From an uncultured Oscillibacter sp. (GTDB lineage Bacteria > Bacillota > Clostridia > Oscillospirales > Oscillospiraceae), in assembly GCA_902476875.1 (NCBI GenBank), contig CABSFC010000127.1:1-6389 (forward strand): a stretch of DNA of 6,389 nt, written 5' to 3'. Positions 5,117 to 6,389 of this stretch are shown here, in pieces. A program made the position numbers and the translations under genes. The notes under the pieces were generated by a model. It was not told the DNA's origin and searched no databases. It was given only the letters and a program-made list of their open reading frames with translations. The stretch's first letter is position 1. Every line of letters begins with the position of its first letter.

Positions 5117-5782
5117 TTATTCCGTTTTCCCCGCCGCGTTTACGGTAGGCTCCGCGCCGTTTTCCGTGGTGGTCACCGTCACGATGTTTGCCACGCCTGT
5201 CTCATCAGTGTCCTCGCTGACGACGGCGGCGCCGGTGTTCACGTCGTCCATTAGGTCCTCGCTGGTGAAGGTGGAGCGGTAGATGTTGCCCTCCTCGTCG
5301 GTCACTTCCTCCACCAGCGTCCAGTCCTCCTGTGTGCCGGTCACGTCCACGGTGACAGTGCGCCGCTCCAGGACCCACTCGTGATGAGACACGCCGGTCC
5401 CGGCGATCTCATCGGTGATGTCGATCTCCTCGTTCACCGCGCAGAGGATCATCCGGCCGTCCCGCTCCATCACGGTGGAGCCCGCCACAACGCTGATGTC
5501 CAGCAGATTCCCGTCCTCGTCCACGGCCTCGTAGCGGGTCTCGTAGCCGTCGGACCACACCTCCCGCAGGGTCCGGAAGAGGGCGCCGTCCGTGGCCAGG
5601 TTCACCGCCCCGGCGGTCACCGCCAGGGCCATCGCCAGCACCGCCGCCATGGCCGCCGCCCGCAGGAGCCTGGGCATCCGCCCGCGCTTTCTGTTCTCTC
5701 TCATTTGAAAGACCTCCTTCTTGGCTTTCTCAGAGGCATACAGCCGGGAAAAGGTCTCGCGGTACAGTTTTTCATCGATCAT
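5117..5782 (-). CDS. Single-pass membrane protein, probable anti-sigma factor
   Basis: A 221-residue protein encoded directly after the sigma factor. Residues 1-38 are charged and cytosolic (KAKKEVFQMRENRKRGR), 39-60 form one transmembrane helix (LLRAAAMAAVLAMALAVTAG and on), and the rest is an acidic, Thr/Glu/Asp-rich outer domain with a DEDGN/DEEGN turn in two places. I recognise no catalytic motif. The ATG overlaps the sigma stop codon as ATGA, and AAGGAGG (5793-5799) lies inside the sigma gene, so translation is probably coupled. Gene order and topology fit a membrane anti-sigma factor that holds the sigma factor until an envelope signal arrives. However, the zinc-binding HxxxCxxC motif of classical anti-sigma domains is absent (no suitable His/Cys in the N-terminus). 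The function is therefore inferred from context, and it could instead be a sigma-controlled envelope protein. Confidence 0.72.
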   Translation of the reverse strand: MIDEKLYRETFSRLYASEKAKKEVFQMRENRKRGRMPRLLRAAAMAAVLAMALAVTAGAVNLATDGALFRTLREVWSDGYETRYEAVDEDGNLLDISVVAGSTVMERDGRMILCAVNEEIDITDEIAGTGVSHHEWVLERRTVTVDVTGTQEDWTLVEEVTDEEGNIYRSTFTSEDLMDDVNTGAAVVSEDTDETGVANIVTVTTTENGAEPTVNAAGKTE

Positions 5783-6258
5783 AGGCTCTCTGCCTCCTTC
5801 AACTTGGTTTTCAGCTGTCCCCTGGCCCGCATGAGCCAGGTCTGGACCGTGGACGGATTGGCGTTCATGATGGCGGCCACCTCCCGCACGGCGTAGCCCT
5901 CGTAGTAGTGGAGGTAGACCGCCGCCCGGTATTTGGGCGGAAGCTCCATCACCTGCCGGAACAGCTCCGTCTGGGCCGGGGTGTCGAACACCGCCGCCTC
6001 CGTCTGCTCTTCCAGCGGGCCGGTCCGGCGGCGCCACGGGGAGCGGAGGAGCTTTTTGCACTCGTTGACCGCCACCCGGACCACCCAGTACCGCTCGTGC
6101 TCCGGGGTGTCGAAGGCCGTCCGCTCCGTGTAGAGCTTCAGCAGCGTCTCCTGCATCACGTCCTCCGCGTCGGCCCGGCTCTTCAGATAGCTGTACGCCA
6201 GCCGGAACACCATGTCGGCGTACCGCTCCACCGCCGCCTCAAATGCCGCGTCCGTCAA
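5779..6258 (-). CDS. ECF-like sigma-70 family RNA polymerase sigma factor
   Basis: A 159-residue alternative sigma factor with only regions 2 and 4. Region 2 spans about residues 10-75, with YADMVFRLAYSYLKSRADAE (13-32) and DVMQETLLKLY (33-43) for core binding and -10 recognition. Region 4 spans about 105-150, with LPPKYRAAVYLHYYEGYAVR (106-125), the helix-turn-helix EVAAIMNANPSTVQTWLMRA (126-145) and the basic end RGQLKTKLK. The length fits group IV sigma factors. The start is TTG 6258: AAAGGAA is 10 nt upstream, an in-frame TGA (6265-6267) excludes any longer form, and the next Met (residue 16) would cut region 2. The rare TTG start may keep levels low. It overlaps the following membrane protein gene by 4 nt. 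The signal and regulon are unknown; autoregulation is usual in the family. Confidence 0.94.
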   Translation of the reverse strand: MTDAAFEAAVERYADMVFRLAYSYLKSRADAEDVMQETLLKLYTERTAFDTPEHERYWVVRVAVNECKKLLRSPWRRRTGPLEEQTEAAVFDTPAQTELFRQVMELPPKYRAAVYLHYYEGYAVREVAAIMNANPSTVQTWLMRARGQLKTKLKEAESL

Positions 6259-6362
6259 CTCGTCTCACTTCCTTTGCGTTGGGTTGGAAAGGCCTTTCTG
6301 TGGGGAATATCCATCAGGGCGGGGAAATATCTCACGATGGAAAACTTTTTTTGATAACGTTC
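6259..6362 (-). promoter_or_regulatory. Upstream control region of the sigma operon with several symmetric motifs
   Basis: No confident promoter was found. Visible elements are the 12 bp palindrome GAAAGGCCTTTC (6287-6298), the near-identical direct repeats GGGGAATATC (6302-6311) and GGGGAAATATC (6321-6331), and the inverted repeat TTTTTTGA-N6-TCAAAAAA (6347-6368). On the minus strand TTGAAC (about 6359-6364) could be a -35, but the spacing to any TATAAT-like or ECF-type CGTG (about 6332-6336) box is poor. Regulatory use is inferred from the position. Confidence 0.35.
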
Positions 6363-6389
6363 AAAAAAGAGCGGCCGTTTACTCCGGCC
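6363..6389 (-). terminator. Terminator of an upstream minus-strand gene, cut by the window edge
   Basis: On the minus strand GGCCG (6385-6389) can pair with CGGCC (6373-6377), followed by GCTC and six Ts (6363-6368). The 5' arm probably continues past the window with GAGC. It would close a gene lying to the right. Confidence 0.55.

Overview
The window reads as chromosomal DNA from a GC-rich Firmicute. The best guess is an Oscillospiraceae-type gut clostridium (Flavonifractor/Oscillibacter/Lawsonibacter-like), an inference from style and not from any database match. Coding regions are visibly GC-rich, ribosome binding sites are strong AAGGAG/GGAGG types, promoters are AT-rich sigma-A types (two exact TTTACA-N17-TATAAT copies), and genes are closed by hairpin plus T-run terminators.

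Layout. Positions 1-122 hold four back-to-back hairpins with no coding sense. They abut, at about position 120, the last 18 codons of ribosomal protein S9 (rpsI), which end at 176; the rest of rpsI is not upstream. A terminator (196-228) follows. A HAD-IIA (NagD-like) phosphatase gene (427-1227, +) comes next, with its own extended -10 promoter and terminator. Two minus-strand genes follow, each with its own promoter: a family 5 (OppA/DppA-like) solute-binding lipoprotein (1378-3081) and a minimal DEAD-box RNA helicase (3377-4531). Three terminator-like hairpins lie between them. A 270 bp AT-rich intergenic region separates the helicase from a divergent 71-residue XRE repressor-type gene (4864-5079, +). 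Finally, converging on the XRE gene, a minus-strand operon encodes an ECF-like sigma factor (5779-6258) and a single-pass membrane protein that overlaps it by ATGA (5117-5782) and is probably its regulator. The right edge carries part of another minus-strand terminator.

How the genes work together. Apart from the sigma/membrane-protein pair, each gene looks like an independent transcription unit with its own terminator. I see no metabolic operon, phage, CRISPR array, tRNA or transposase. The least ordinary stretch is the left end, where a structured hairpin cluster with a 10 bp direct repeat at its edges replaces the body of rpsI. The rpsI 3' end is a known integration site for some mobile elements, so this may be an element boundary or a dispersed palindromic repeat.
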